This document shows positions 1 through 11,204 of a DNA stretch of 64,000 nt, piece after piece (positions within the stretch are counted from its first letter, which is position 1; the number at the start of each line of letters is the position of its first letter). This stretch comes from Paragorgia papillata (taxonomy: Eukaryota; Cnidaria; Anthozoa; Scleralcyonacea; Coralliidae). Location: positions 358,501 to 422,500 of the forward strand of contig JAWNZC010000030.1 of assembly GCA_035771165.1 (NCBI GenBank). The letters are read 5' to 3'. The notes under the pieces are model-generated. The model saw only the letters and a list, made by a program, of their open reading frames with translations. It made no database searches and was not told the DNA's origin. A program made the translations under genes and the position numbers.

Positions 1-87
<87 letters not shown>

Positions 88-220
88 GAGTTGGGAGATT
101 GAGTGAGGGAGGAGAGAGGGAAAGAGGGAAGGAGAAAGCGAGAGACCGAGAAACAGACAGACAGACAGACACAGACACAGACACAGACACAGACACACAG
201 AGACAGACACAGACACAGAC

Positions 221-298
<78 letters not shown>
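1..298. repeat. GA and GACA microsatellites
   Basis: A (GA)n run at the window start is followed by a short unique stretch and an (ACAG/GACA)n run. The unique stretch and the GACA run are repeated almost exactly at 54810-55090, so this is the homologous intron of a duplicated gene. Reading frames through it are repeat artefacts. Confidence 0.9.
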
Positions 299-379
299 CA
301 ATCATTTGAATAAAGGATTTAACGCATCTGTCAGAAAGATGAAATATAGGTTTATGATATTATTTACAATTTTTTTTAG

Positions 380-425
380 ACGCCATTTCCTTCTTATTGG
401 AGCGAATCATTTAGTGTTTCTAAAG
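380..425 (+). CDS. Membrane-proximal exon of upstream receptor gene (paralogue of the RPTP exon at 55170)
   Basis: A 46-nt exon lies between a T-rich acceptor ending TTTTTTTAG and a GTAATC donor. It encodes about 15 residues beginning TPFPSYWSE and ends in phase 1. Both the exon and its flanking introns (about 99-480) are nearly identical to 54810-55270 in the downstream RPTP gene; only one residue differs (S for T). I infer that the upstream gene is a tandem relative sharing its membrane-proximal ectodomain. Its earlier exons lie left of the window. Its next exon is probably 4323-4660, whose entry phase matches. Confidence 0.75.
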
Positions 426-467
426 GTAATCTTTATAAGAATAATTACTCACATAGAAATGCGATGG

Positions 468-1400
468 TGATGATGATGGTGATTGATGGTGATGGTAATG
501 ATGATGGTGATAGTCTTAGGACTAAAAGGACTATAGTCTTAGGACTTAGGACTATAGACTTAGGACTTAGGACTATAGTCCTAAGACTATTAGGACTGTA
601 GTCTTAGGACTTAGGACTGTAGTCTTAAGACTTAGGACTGTAGTCTTAGGACTTAGGACTGTAGTCTTAGGACTTAGGACTGTAGTCTTAGGACTATTAG
701 GACTATTAGGACTACAGTCTTAGGACTTAGGACTGTAGTCTTAGGACTATTAGGACTACAGTCTTAGGACTTAGGACTATAGTCTTAGGACTTAGGACTA
801 TAGTCTTAGGACTTAGGACTATAGTCTTAGGACGTAGGACTATAGTCTTAGGACTTAGGACTATAGTCTTAGGACTTAGGACTGTAGTCTTAGGACGTAG
901 GACTGTAGTCTTAGGACTTAGGACTATAGTCTTAGGACTTAGGACTATAGTCTTAGGACTTAGGACTATAGTCTTAGGACTTAGGACTATAGTCTTAGGA
1001 CGTAGGACTATAGTCTTAGGACTTAGGACTATAGTCTTAGGACTTAGGACTGTAGTCTTAGGACGTAGGACTGTAGTCTTAGGACTTAGGACTATAGTCT
1101 TAGGACGTAGGACTATAGTCTTAGGACTTAGGACTATAGTCTTGGGACGTAGGACTGTAGTCTTAGGACTTAGGACTATAGTCTTAGGACTTAGGACTAT
1201 AGTCTTAGGACTTAGGACTATAGTCTTAGGACTTAGGACTATAGTCTTAGGACGTAGGTCTATAGTCTTAGGACTTAGGACTATAGTCTTAGGACTTAGG
1301 ACTGTAGTCTTAGGACGTAGGACTGTAGTCTTAGGACTTAGGACTATAGTCTTAGGACGTAGGACTATAGTCTTAGGACTTAGGACTATAGTCTTGGGAC
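468..1400. repeat. 21-bp minisatellite (TTAGGACTATAGTCTTAGGAC type) with short GATGGT run
   Basis: A short GATGGT tract (about 468-510) leads into roughly 40 units built from TTAGGACTATAGTC and its variants. The unit is close to self-complementary (GACTATAGTC), so both strands show long open frames; those are not genes. The array lies in the intron between exon 380-425 and exon 4323-4660 of the upstream receptor. Confidence 0.9.
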
Positions 1401-1481
1401 TATTGTGTTGAATCACTATAAACAAGGTTGGCCAATAGAAAAATATTCATTCCTTATCTGAAAACATGTCTTAACTGAAAC

Positions 1482-2921
1482 ATGTCATACGTTTGTGAAG
1501 TTTGTGGAAAATCTTTCGCTAATTCAAGTAATCTCCACATGAAGATGGTTCATAGATCATCGACAAAACAAATACGACAGGCAGTTCCTCTCGTCAATGG
1601 ATCCACAGTCCTGCAGCATCCATTTACGTGTATTGTTGCAGGGTGTACTCAGAGTGGTAAAACCGTATGGGTAAAAACTCTTCTGGGCGACGCAAGAACA
1701 ACTATCAACCCCCTCCTGAACGTATCATTTGGTGTTATGGTCAGTGGCAACCCATGTATTTTGAGATGATCCAAACTATACCGGGCATTGAACTGAATGA
1801 AGGAATAGCTACGAACATCGACTCGGAAGATTTTCTTGATGTTTCGAGGCGAAACCTTATTGTCCTAGATGATCTTATGGATTAATCAGGAGGAGATAAG
1901 CGCAGCAAATTTATTTACCAAGGGAAGCCATCATAGGAATCTCTCAGTGATCTATATTGTTCAAAATATATTTCACCAAGGAAAGGAAACCAGAAACATC
2001 AGCCTCAACGCACACTATATCATAGTCTTCAAGTCTCCGAGGGATAAGCAGAAAATTTCTATTTTGGCACGACAAGTGAATCCTGGACATGTTCAAGAGT
2101 TTATGAAGAGCTACGAGGAAGCCACAAGTCGCCCTCATGGTTATTTAATGCTTGATCTGAAACGGACTATGGATGACGATCATCGTCTCAAGACAAATGT
2201 TTTACCTGAAGAAAATAGCTCCGTCTTGCAGCAGAACATAAGCAGATATATTCAAAAGAAATCGTATCAGCAACCTCCAATCGTCAACGCTATGTACAAT
2301 ACAGAACAGCTAATGCAAGATATTGTACAAACACCACAATTAACACCCAATGAAAAGAACATCCTATACTCTAATCAACTCGATCGTTTTCTGACATTCC
2401 AACAACAGCTGCAGAACCAGCAGCATCAAGTTCAAACTAATCTTCAAACACAGCTACTAAAAGCTATGCAAAATTTGACAGAGACCCCACAGAAGCCTCA
2501 AAAACCTGAACCCCAGCAACTTGAACACCTTCCGTTAGATTCTCCATCTAAACCTAGCGCAGCTAAACCATATTTTCTAACTCCTCCTCCAACTGTTGAA
2601 TACCCAAGGCCGAAACCTTTGCAAAAATGGTTAACTGGAGATGAAAGTGATTCAGGAGAAAACGACTCGGACGAAGAAGTTTCGGAAGCCGACTCAGATG
2701 ACTATGGTCGTCAAGAAAATTATAAATATCAAAATTCTTCTGATGAAGATTCACATGAAACAACAGTCAATAATAGTCAAGACGAAGACCCTCACATCTT
2801 AATGCTTCTCAGGAATGAATCTCATAATGCTTATAAAGTGAGAATACCTAGATATAATTTCAGGAGCAGACCTTATCCTATAACGATGAGTCGGCATCCC
2901 ATTCCTAGAAAAATGTTTTAA
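1482..2921 (+). pseudogene. Broken Polinton/adintovirus-type packaging ATPase with N-terminal zinc finger
   Basis: Three overlapping frames (1482-1769, 1667-1885, 1869-2921) together resemble one protein interrupted by two frameshifts. The first carries a C2H2 finger (CEVCGKSF...H) followed by a Walker A loop (GCTQSGKT). The second ends in a Walker B-like stretch (LIVLDDLMD). The third continues as an ATPase core (SVIYIVQN, then FKSPRD) with a long Gln/Pro-rich and acidic C-terminal tail. This arrangement matches FtsK/HerA-type packaging ATPases common in cnidarian Polinton-like elements (family knowledge). No capsid, polymerase or ITR is visible around it, so it is an orphan remnant. It is clearly different from the intact ATPase at 39490. 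Two AATAAA-like signals follow the stop. Confidence 0.7.
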
Positions 2922-4320
2922 ATAAATGACATATTTGTAAAGTGAAATAAATATTTTTAAACTCAGTGTCTCCTGTTATTCCTGTCGTCCAAACTTGCCC
3001 TTCTCGCCTAGACTTGCCCAAGCGCTTAATCCCCTTAATGACCCATAATGAGTTTCTCTTTTGTCTCCTGCACGTGCACTGAGGATAAATATGCAAATAT
3101 CACACTTAGTAACAGAAAGCGTACCAACGCTTTCAAAGTAATAAATCGCTTTGCCTTTATATTTCGACACTTAAAATCGTTCTTTTCACGACTTCTCGAA
3201 GTGATTCCTCATCCAAAATATATCTTAAATTCTTCTTACGATATCTTGACTTGCTTTATAAACGAGGGTTTAGTTAGCAATGATTCTAGGATGACTTACT
3301 CTGTTTGAATATTTAGGTTCTAAACTAATATAATATTCATGATATACTATTAATTCAAGTCTATACGTTATCTCTGCCAATTCAGACACTTATGCTGTTC
3401 AAAACTCTCTATATTCCTCCAGACAAGGTTTCAGATAAAAAATATAAAGTGTCTCTATCAATTTCTCTAAAGTTCCTTGTAAAGAACGTCTATTTTGTTA
3501 AAATTTACTGTACGCATGCCCTGTACGTCTACGTGTCCCACAAGTGTTGACTGTTAGTAGGGTAAAGTGTATAAATGAAAAGGTAATTACTATTACTTGT
3601 AAGCAAGTCAAACGCCTTTTGATAATTACGTAACCCAGAACTTCGGAAATCAGTCGGAGAGCTATCGGATATGACGTAGTGAGAACCAGGAGGGTTGAGT
3701 AACAGCTAGGGTTTGGGGGTTGGATAAAAGTTAGGGTTACTACGTCCCAAAGGAGCCTGAGAAATAATGACGTATGATAAATAATGAGATTAGGGTTAGG
3801 AGGTCCCAAAGGAGCCTGAGAATGAGTAAATAATAAGTTGAATATTTAATGAGGCGGCATCCCTTTGTGGTCTATAGTGGGGGGCTATCACTACTCATGT
3901 AAATCTGTAAATTTATAAATCTATAAATATATAGACAAGACAACAGGTCAATTGGTGGCTTTCACGTGACGTCACGGCGGCCATATTTGTGCCCCGAAAC
4001 AATAAAACGGCGGCCATATTTGCGTCCTAAATGAATCCCTGTCCTAAATTGGAATTTAGCTCTATTCTTATTCACAAATTTCCTATTGTTTTAGCAATCC
4101 AATATGGCTGTCGGTCACGTGGGTGAAACCCAAAAATATAACCATTCCGTCATTAATTCAATATACTTGGTTTATGGGAAATTATTGTAGATTGGAAATC
4201 TAATCAAAACTTATGTAATAGAAAATATAAATCAACTCTTTGCTTTCAAGTATCTGCTGATATTATTGAGAGTATTATTAAAACTATAATTGCAACTGCA
4301 TGTAATTGTTTCTGTATTTT
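2922..4320. other. Non-coding stretch with dispersed repeat
   Basis: No convincing gene is visible. It contains a short direct duplication rich in GGTTAGGG and GTCCCAAAGGAGCCTGAG (about 3715-3825). Around 3950-4130 there is a MITE-like piece with imperfect inverted ends (GGCTTTCACGTGACGTCAC against GTCACGTGGGTGAAACCC) and two GGCGGCCATATTTG copies, of a type I associate with anthozoan genomes. The stretch lies in the presumed last intron of the upstream receptor. Confidence 0.5.
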
Positions 4321-4322
4321 AG

Positions 4323-4660
4323 ACCCTTCAACTTGTACTGCATCTCAAGTGGGCGACGAAGGATCTTCAAAAACAGTTCTATATGTCTTAATATCCATTT
4401 CTTTGGTCATCAATGCTGTTTTGATTGTTGTAGTAATATATGTATGCTTGCGTCGTCCGAAGCTGCAGCCTTCCGTAAAGGATTCAGTGGTAAATGTTGA
4501 TAACAAAGCATTTGAAGGTATTTATGATGAAGTACAAAATCCTTATTCTCGTGACTCCAACGATGAAAACAGCAAACCCAGCGCTTACGCAGCATTGGAT
4601 CTTAGCAAAAAAGAACAAGACCAACATACCTATCAATCTTTGGTGAAACCAACTGTTTAA
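4323..4660 (+). CDS. Last exon of upstream receptor: transmembrane helix plus ITAM-like cytoplasmic tail
   Basis: The exon follows an acceptor TGTATTTTAG and enters in phase 1, matching the exit phase of 380-425. It encodes about 13 polar residues, one strong transmembrane helix (about VLYVLISISLVINAVLIVVV), a basic stop-transfer stretch and a roughly 70-residue tail ending in TAA. The tail has four tyrosines in signalling-type contexts: YDEV, NPYS, YAAL and YQSL. The last two are spaced YxxL-x11-YxxL, which fits the ITAM pattern YxxL/I-x(6-12)-YxxL/I. Family knowledge says such motifs recruit tandem-SH2 kinases; that this tail does so is inference. An AATAAA near 4819 could be its polyadenylation signal. 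It may instead belong to another gene, but phase, order and the duplicated upstream exon support the link. Confidence 0.7.
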
Positions 4661-4879
4661 AAAGAGTGTTTTTATGGCACGTATTTTTGGTGAAAAGTGT
4701 TCAAAACCCTAGAAATGTTTGTGGTAACACTCAAGTCTTTTTTTATTTTAGAATTATCATGTAGCTTATAGAATTAAAGAACCTTTTTACGCGCATTTAG
4801 GGGAAGAGAAACATAAAAAAATAAAATATCATAATTACAATGCCCCAAAAATATTGAATCTGTCATATTTACAGTAATC

Positions 4880-5830
4880 AATGCTCTCCTCAAAGTAGAA
4901 AATATGATATGTACTTCTCATAGAAGAAGATAAGATTAGATGTACTTTTCATAGAAGAAGTTAAGATTAGATGTACTTCTCATAGAAGGAGTTAAGATTA
5001 GATGTACTTTTCATAGAAGAAGTTAAGATTAGATGTACTTTTCATAGAAGGAGTTAAGATTAGATGTACTTCTCATAGAAGAAGTTAAGATTAGATGTAC
5101 TTCTCATAGAAGGAGTTAAGATTAGATGTACTTCTCCTAGAAGGAGTTAAGATTAGATGTACTTCTCATAGAAGAAGTTAACATTAGATGTACTTCTCAT
5201 AGAAGAAGTTAACATTAGATGTACTTTTCATAGAAGAAGTTAAGATTAGATGTACTTTTCATAGAAGAAGTTAACATTAGATGTACTTCTCATAGAAGAA
5301 GTTAACATTACATGTACTTCTCATAGAAGAAGTTAACATTAGATGTACTTTTCATAGAAGAAGTTAAGATTAGATGTACTTTTCATAGAAGAAGTTAAGA
5401 TTAGATGTACTTTTCATAGAAGAAGTTAAGATTAGATGTACTTTTCATAGAAGAAGTTAAGATTTGATGTACTTCTCATAGAAGAAGTTAAGATTAGATG
5501 TACTTTTCATAGAAGAAGTTAAGATTTGATGTACTTCTCATAGAAGGAGTTAAGATTAGATGTACTTTTCATAGAAGAAGTTAAGATTAGATGTACTTTT
5601 CATAAAAGAAGTTAAGATTAGATGTACTTCTAATAGAAGAAGTTAAGATTAGATGTACTTTTCATAGAAGAAGTTAAGATTAGATGTACTTTTCATAGAA
5701 GAAGTTAAGATTAGATGTACTTTTCATAGGAGAAGTTAATATTAGATGTACTTCTCATAGGAGAAGTTAAGATTAGATGTACTTCTCGTCGAAGAAGTTA
5801 AGATTACATGTACTTCTCGTAGAAGGGGTT
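4880..5830. repeat. 31-bp minisatellite
   Basis: About 30 tandem units of consensus GATTAGATGTACTTCTCATAG plus AAGAAGTTAA, with variants (TTT/TCT, AAG/GAG). The array separates the upstream receptor's last exon from the duplicated signal-peptide exon. Confidence 0.95.
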
Positions 5831-5961
5831 AGTTGACGAACCATGTAGGAATTAACATAAACATTATTTTGGAAACTGTTTATGCAAAAAAGACAAAAGA
5901 GAAAGAATGCGGAAGAGAAGTGAAACATTATAGAGAAGAACCGACGTTTACTTTTACCAAT

Positions 5962-6022
5962 GTGAAAGGCTTCGTTTATTGGAGAATAACTTTGTTGTAT
6001 ATCTTGGTCATATTGATAAAAG
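5962..6022 (+). pseudogene. Degenerate duplicate of the RPTP signal-peptide exon
   Basis: The translation VKGFVYWRITLLYILVILIK plus a GTATGA donor is a clear copy of the intact first exon at 7029 (MKGLAYWTISLFCLLAILIK). The 5' leader (GCGGAAGAGAAGTGAAAC) is duplicated too. The initiator ATG has become GTG. An ATG one base upstream is immediately followed by a stop, so this copy probably no longer starts a receptor. An upstream in-frame ATG near 5866 could rescue it only with a non-signal N-terminus. Confidence 0.7.
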
Positions 6023-6024
6023 GT

Positions 6025-6765
6025 ATGAGGTATGAAAGTACTATACAAACTAACGACAGCTTGTAGAGCAAGAACTAACAAAACATTACAAACCCCAAGC
6101 TGAAAGTACTATACAAAGGCTAACAACAGCTTGTTGAGCAAGAATTGACAAGACTTTACAAACTCCGAGCTGAGAGTACTATACTAACTAACGACAGCTT
6201 GTAGTGCAAGAACTAACAAAACGTTTCAAACTCCGAGCTGAAAGTACTATACTAACTAACGACAGCTTGTAGAGCAAGAACTAACAAAACTTTACAAACT
6301 CCAAGCTGAAAGTACTATACTAACTAACGACAGCTTGTACAGCAAGAACTATAACAAAACTTTACAAACTCCATACTAAAAGTACTATACTAACTAACGA
6401 CAGCTTGTAGAGCAAGAACTAACAAAACTTTACAAACTCCAAGCTGAAAGTACTATACTAACTAACGACAGCTTGTAGAGCAAGAACTAACAAAACTTTA
6501 CAAACTTCAAGCTGAATGTACTATAGTAACTAACGACAGCTTGTAGAGCAAGAACTAACAAAACTTTACAAACTCCAAGCTGAAAGTACTATACTAACTA
6601 ACGACAGCTTGTACAACAAGAACTAACAAAACTTTACAAACTCCAAGCTGAAAGTACTATACTAACTAACGGCAGTTTGTAGAGCAAGAACTAACAAAAC
6701 TTTACAAACTCCAAGCTGAAAGTACTATACTAACTAACGACAGCTTGTACAGCAAAAACATTACT
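6025..6765. repeat. 68-bp tandem repeat
   Basis: About ten copies of a 68-bp unit (GCTTGTAGAGCAAGAACTAA ... ACTAACTAACGACA) begin right after the degenerate first exon. The repeat includes part of that exon's flank, so it may have expanded from it. Confidence 0.9.
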
Positions 6766-7028
6766 TCAACTCTTTCTTGCTAGCTGAACGGCTTCCACAT
6801 CTCCAAGCTGAACGGCTTCGGGCTTTCCCAGCTCCAATGGACGCTAATGTCGAAAGCCACGGGGGCCTGTATATATTTGGGAACTTTACAGTAGTTATTG
6901 AAGCGTGAGTTAATTAGCATAAATATGAAGTATTCTGCATGCAATTGTAAAAGACACAAAACCGAAAGAACGCGGAAGAACGCGGAAGAGAAGTGAAACG
7001 TTCTTGAAACGAACAGAGGTTTGGCAAA

Positions 7029-7089
7029 ATGAAGGGCTTGGCTTACTGGACAATATCCTTGTTCTGTCTCTTGGCCATTTTGATAAAAG
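7029..7089 (+). CDS. RPTP exon 1: signal peptide
   Basis: ATG in context CAAAATGAAG starts MKGLAYWTISLFCLLAILIK, a typical signal peptide with Lys at position 2 and a long hydrophobic core. It ends at a GTATAA donor in phase 1, matching exon 2. The 5'UTR just upstream (6940-7028) is shared with the degenerate copy at 5890-5961. Confidence 0.75.
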
Positions 7090-8410
7090 GTATAAAATAG
7101 TCATTAATATAGTTATTAGTATTTATAATTACATATTTAAGTATATAGTCTCCCAGTTGATCGTTGCGTGTCGAGATTTAGAAATATCGTGATCTATTAG
7201 TTAAATGAACACTTACAAAGCTCTTAGAACTTGGCTTTCTTATTTAGATTACATCTTTGATGTGTTATTGTAGATATTGTGCAGTTTAGTTCATAAAGCT
7301 GTACTCGTAGAGTACATTTTGTCGCTTAAGCCATGCATTGTATTGTATAAACAAGGAAGTTTGTTCAGATATGAATATACGAAACGTCAACACATTTTTA
7401 TTTGATAACTAACCGTATCTAACTCTTTCCTGTGCGAATCGGTCTTTAGTATTTTATTCTGGCTAACGCCGGACGATTTTATTCATCTCTGGGGAAGCCC
7501 TCGGACGGGAATGAGTGATAAACTATCTCCCTAACACTTTCCTGTTCAAATCGGTCTTTAGTATTTTATTCTGGCTAACGCCAGAGTATTTTATTCTGGC
7601 TAACGCCAGATGATTTTATTCACCTCTGGGAAAGATCTCGGACAGTTAAGATACTGATTATGTCCACTTTGGAACAAGGTTCTTTGTTAAACTAGGGGAA
7701 ATCTTCAATTTGAAGGAGTGTCCAGTACGTACGAGGAAATAAGGAAAAAGCTTATCAAGGAATGCTTGTTGTTTATCAATTTTAAGTGAGGCATATCGTT
7801 CAGTTAATGGCATACATAACCTCTGTTTGTTACTCTAAAGAACTGAGGAAATATTGACAAAGAAGGTCTTCAATTTGTGTTGTATACATCCCGAGAAAAT
7901 AAGGAAGAAACTTGTTGAGAAAAGCTTGGTGTTTAAGGGGTTTAAGTGAGCATATCGTTCAAGTAATAACATACATTAGGTTTATTCAACTGAAGTGCTG
8001 AGCAAATATTTGTGAACTGCTAAATAGCTTGAAAGATAGACGGGCCTATACCTGACATTTTTATGCATAATAACATGTTATTTCGTGTCGTAAACACGAA
8101 CTAATAAGGAAGCACGATATCAAGGAATACGAAAAAAAGAAAAAAGAAAAACGTAGAGTACGAAAAAAAATTAACAATACATCCTTCAAAGGAAGTGTGA
8201 AGTCCAACCCTCGGCTATCTCCCATGAGCTGACTATATTATATAGCTTCACAAATATTGTCTCAGTATATTTATTAAGATAATACTTGTACGTTTTAATA
8301 CTTGTACCTTACCTCGAAGGTTTATCAGCCGCTAACATGATTTATTTTTGTTTAGTTACCTTAATAGGCGTTTTAGAAGTCATTTACAGAATGAGTGTCC
8401 GTTCTGTATC

Positions 8411-8449
<39 letters not shown>

Positions 8450-9394
8450 TATTTACAGAATGAGTGGCCGTTCTGTATTGGGGTATACAGACACGAGGCG
8501 AAGCCGAGTGCCTGTATCCCGATACAGAACGGACACGAATTCTGTAAATGACTTCTAAAACGCATATTAAGGTAACTAAACAAAAATAAATCATGTTAGC
8601 AGCTGATAAACCTTCGAGGTAAGGTTTAATAGGCTACGATTATTAAATTAGTGATACGAGCATGCGCTTTAACTTCATATTAGTCCCACATTTGCTATTC
8701 TAAATGACGTGCATAAATGGCCTTACTGGTCATCATTTGTTATTAAGGCAACAAATGTTTGCATCTTCATCTTGTATGAGGACGCTACCAGCGTACCTCA
8801 CTCAAGATAGTTGAATGCGAAGTGTCTGTACACTTGCTACAGAACTGATATGGTCAGTGTCTGTAAATGTGATACAGAACTGATGTTTTATTAAACAGTT
8901 CTGTATCACATTTACAGACACTGATATCAGTTCTGTACCGGGGTAAACAGACATTGATTAAACCTTAATTTCTTTTGAATTTTCCTCATGAATTATTAAT
9001 GAGTTTTAGAAGTAATAGATATAGCATTCGCAGCCGATCTGTATCTGATTTACAAGGCGAGCCGAAGGGGCTCGCCTTCGGCTCGCCTTGTAAATCAGAT
9101 ACAGATCGGCTGCGAATGCTGTATCTTTCTTAAAATACAAATGCATCTAAGTAATCAAGTTCACCAACTATTTTAGCGATATACTCTATCTGAGCCGAGA
9201 AAATCGAAGCTAAAGTTTATGTAAATCAGGACGATTCTGTATCCGATTTACAACCTCTGCTACGGTATTGATTTCTTTTGTGTTTTCCTCATGAATTATT
9301 AATGAGTTTTTTAAATATATATATATATATACATATAATTACATATATAATCACATATGTATATATATATATACATATGTAATTATATATGTAA

Positions 9395-9447
<53 letters not shown>

Positions 9448-9770
9448 AAAAACTCATTAATAATTCATGAGGAAAACACAAAAGAAATCAATACCGTAGC
9501 AGAGGTTGTAAATCGGATACAGAATCGTCCTGATTTACATAAACTTTAGCTTCGATTTTCTCGGCTAAAATAGAGTATATCGCTAAAATAGTTGGTGAAC
9601 TTGATTACTTAGATGCATTTGTATTTTAAGAAAGATACAGCATTCGCAGCCGAGCTGTATCTGATTTACAAGGCGAGCCTTGTAAATCAGATACAGATCG
9701 GCTGCTCATGCTGTATCTATTACATAAATCATCAATAAAGACTTAATTAAAACTAGCTACAATATGTACA

Positions 9771-9834
<64 letters not shown>

Positions 9835-9844
9835 TTCATTGCAG
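7090..9844. repeat. RPTP intron 1: duplications, nested palindromes and AT runs
   Basis: The intron holds a short direct duplication with GGCTAACGCC units (about 7436-7640), another at 7740-7990, and a cluster of near-perfect palindromes at about 8300-8626, 8820-8950, 9017-9125 and 9110-9650. These are separated by (AT)n runs (8408-8445, 9310-9445, 9771-9828). The palindrome arms share the core CTGTATC...GATTTACA. Open frames through the AT runs are artefacts. Confidence 0.85.
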
Positions 9845-10270
9845 GCTTTCAAGGATTTTTCATAAAACATTCGGAGTCTAAACTTTGTGTAAGGCCCAAC
9901 AGTCGTTTTTCTCGAGGAAGTTGGGGAACGATATATAATGTGGAATTTCATGATAGTTGTTTACATCCTGATTCTCAGTTCCATTTTATTGATAATGAAT
10001 ATGTACAGAACATTGCTAAGGATGGAACTTTACTAACAAGAAATCCAAAAAAGTATAAGGACAGATTCTTCGTGTATGTGGCGTTGGTGGCAGGAACTAA
10101 AACATTCGTTAGGGAAGAACGATTTCGTTTAAACCAGACAATGTCAGGTTCTTTAAGCATGTATAATGGAACATATTGTGCTACTCCTCATGGATCAACA
10201 ACACCTTCAGAAGGAACTTATCTAAACCGAACCACAACATGCAACACGGATATACAAAAATTTACGTTTG
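9845..10270 (+). CDS. RPTP exon 2: Cys-containing lectin-like domain
   Basis: This phase 1-1 exon of 142 codons lies between a TTTTTTCATTGCAG acceptor and a GTAAGA donor. Two related halves are visible: one opens FFIKHSESKLCVRP and contains DSCLHPDSQFHFID; the other has YCATPHGSTTPSEGTY and CNTDIQKFTF. The pattern of Cys plus aromatic residues resembles ricin-type beta-trefoil repeats seen in invertebrate extracellular proteins, but the match is by eye only. N-glycosylation sequons are present (NQT, NGT, NRT). Confidence 0.6.
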
Positions 10271-10847
10271 GTAAGATTAATTTAGCACTGATTTTTTTAA
10301 ATTTAATTCTGAATAATTATACTTTGATATTTAATATTTTTATCTTTTATTACTCGGGCTACCTGTGGTAGCCGAGTCTTCGCGATTTTTTTGGGGGGTT
10401 GCGATATTGCCCCAGCAGGCTATGCGAAACCGAGATTTCACTTTCATGGCGAGTTGACTCTTGAACGAAGCTTTTCTTGCCATTTTATCGATGTTTATGA
10501 ATATTTCCACGACATTTCTTGGCACACTACACAGCAGTCGTCTCAAACAAAGATGTCAGAGTAGTCGGACTGTCAGCGAATCAAGGTGTATTAAAAATAA
10601 TTGGAAACTTTAAACTGAAGGAGTGACGGAAGTCAGAGAATTGCGAAACCGATGTTTGGCCGAGTTGTCTCCACATCAGTGGTTGTCTCTTTTGAACGAA
10701 GCTTTTATTGTCATTTTATCGATGTTTTTGAATATTTGAAAGACATTCCACTGTTGCTCAGTGTTTACTTGTTGGTCAGTATAATGTCGCTAGCAAGTAT
10801 CTTGATATTACATACGCTTACAGCCGCACGCCGATTGCGGGGTTGCT
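10271..10847. other. Start of RPTP intron 2 with a 230-bp direct repeat
   Basis: Two related blocks (about 10380-10520 and 10640-10750) share GCGAAACCGA, TTGAACGAAGCTTTT and CATTTTATCGATGTTT. TTTATTACTCGGCCTATCTGTGGTAG-like sequence occurs here (10340) and again at 59300, so this is part of a dispersed repeat. I see no gene. Confidence 0.5.
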
Positions 10848-10894
10848 ACTTCATGTATGCCTATTATAAGGTCCTGACATATTATTATGTCCTG

Positions 10895-11204
10895 AGACGT
10901 GCTTTAGACTTCTTAAGAGTGCTTTACACTGCTTTAGAGTGCTTTAAAGTGCTTTAAAGTGCTTTAGACTGCTTTAGAGTTAATTAGACTGCTTTAGAGT
11001 GAATTAGACTGCTTTAGACTGCTTTAGAGTGAATTAGACTGCTTTAGACTGCTTTAGACTGCTTTAGACTGCTTTAGACTGCTTTAGACTGCTTTAGACT
11101 GCTTTAGACTGCTTTAGACTGCTTTAGAGTGCTTTAGACTGCTTTAGAGTGCTTTAGACTGCTTTAGAGTGAATTAGACTGCTTTAGACTGCTTTAGAGT
11201 GAAT
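10895..11204 (+). repeat. 10-bp satellite, left arm outer part
   Basis: Units GACTGCTTTA, GAGTGCTTTA and GAGTGAATTA. The array is interrupted at 11205 by a nested long-TIR element and resumes at 14777. Confidence 0.95.

Noticed and set aside
727..1425. 232-codon repeat ORF and its opposite-strand partner
   Set aside because: 21-bp near-palindromic minisatellite; both strands open for the same reason.
3700..3830. Telomere-like GGTTAGGG tract
   Set aside because: Only a few scattered copies inside a 75-bp duplication; no tandem TTAGGG array.
8286..8594. Mirror-image ORFs on both strands
   Set aside because: Both arise from one large palindrome with an (AT)n centre.
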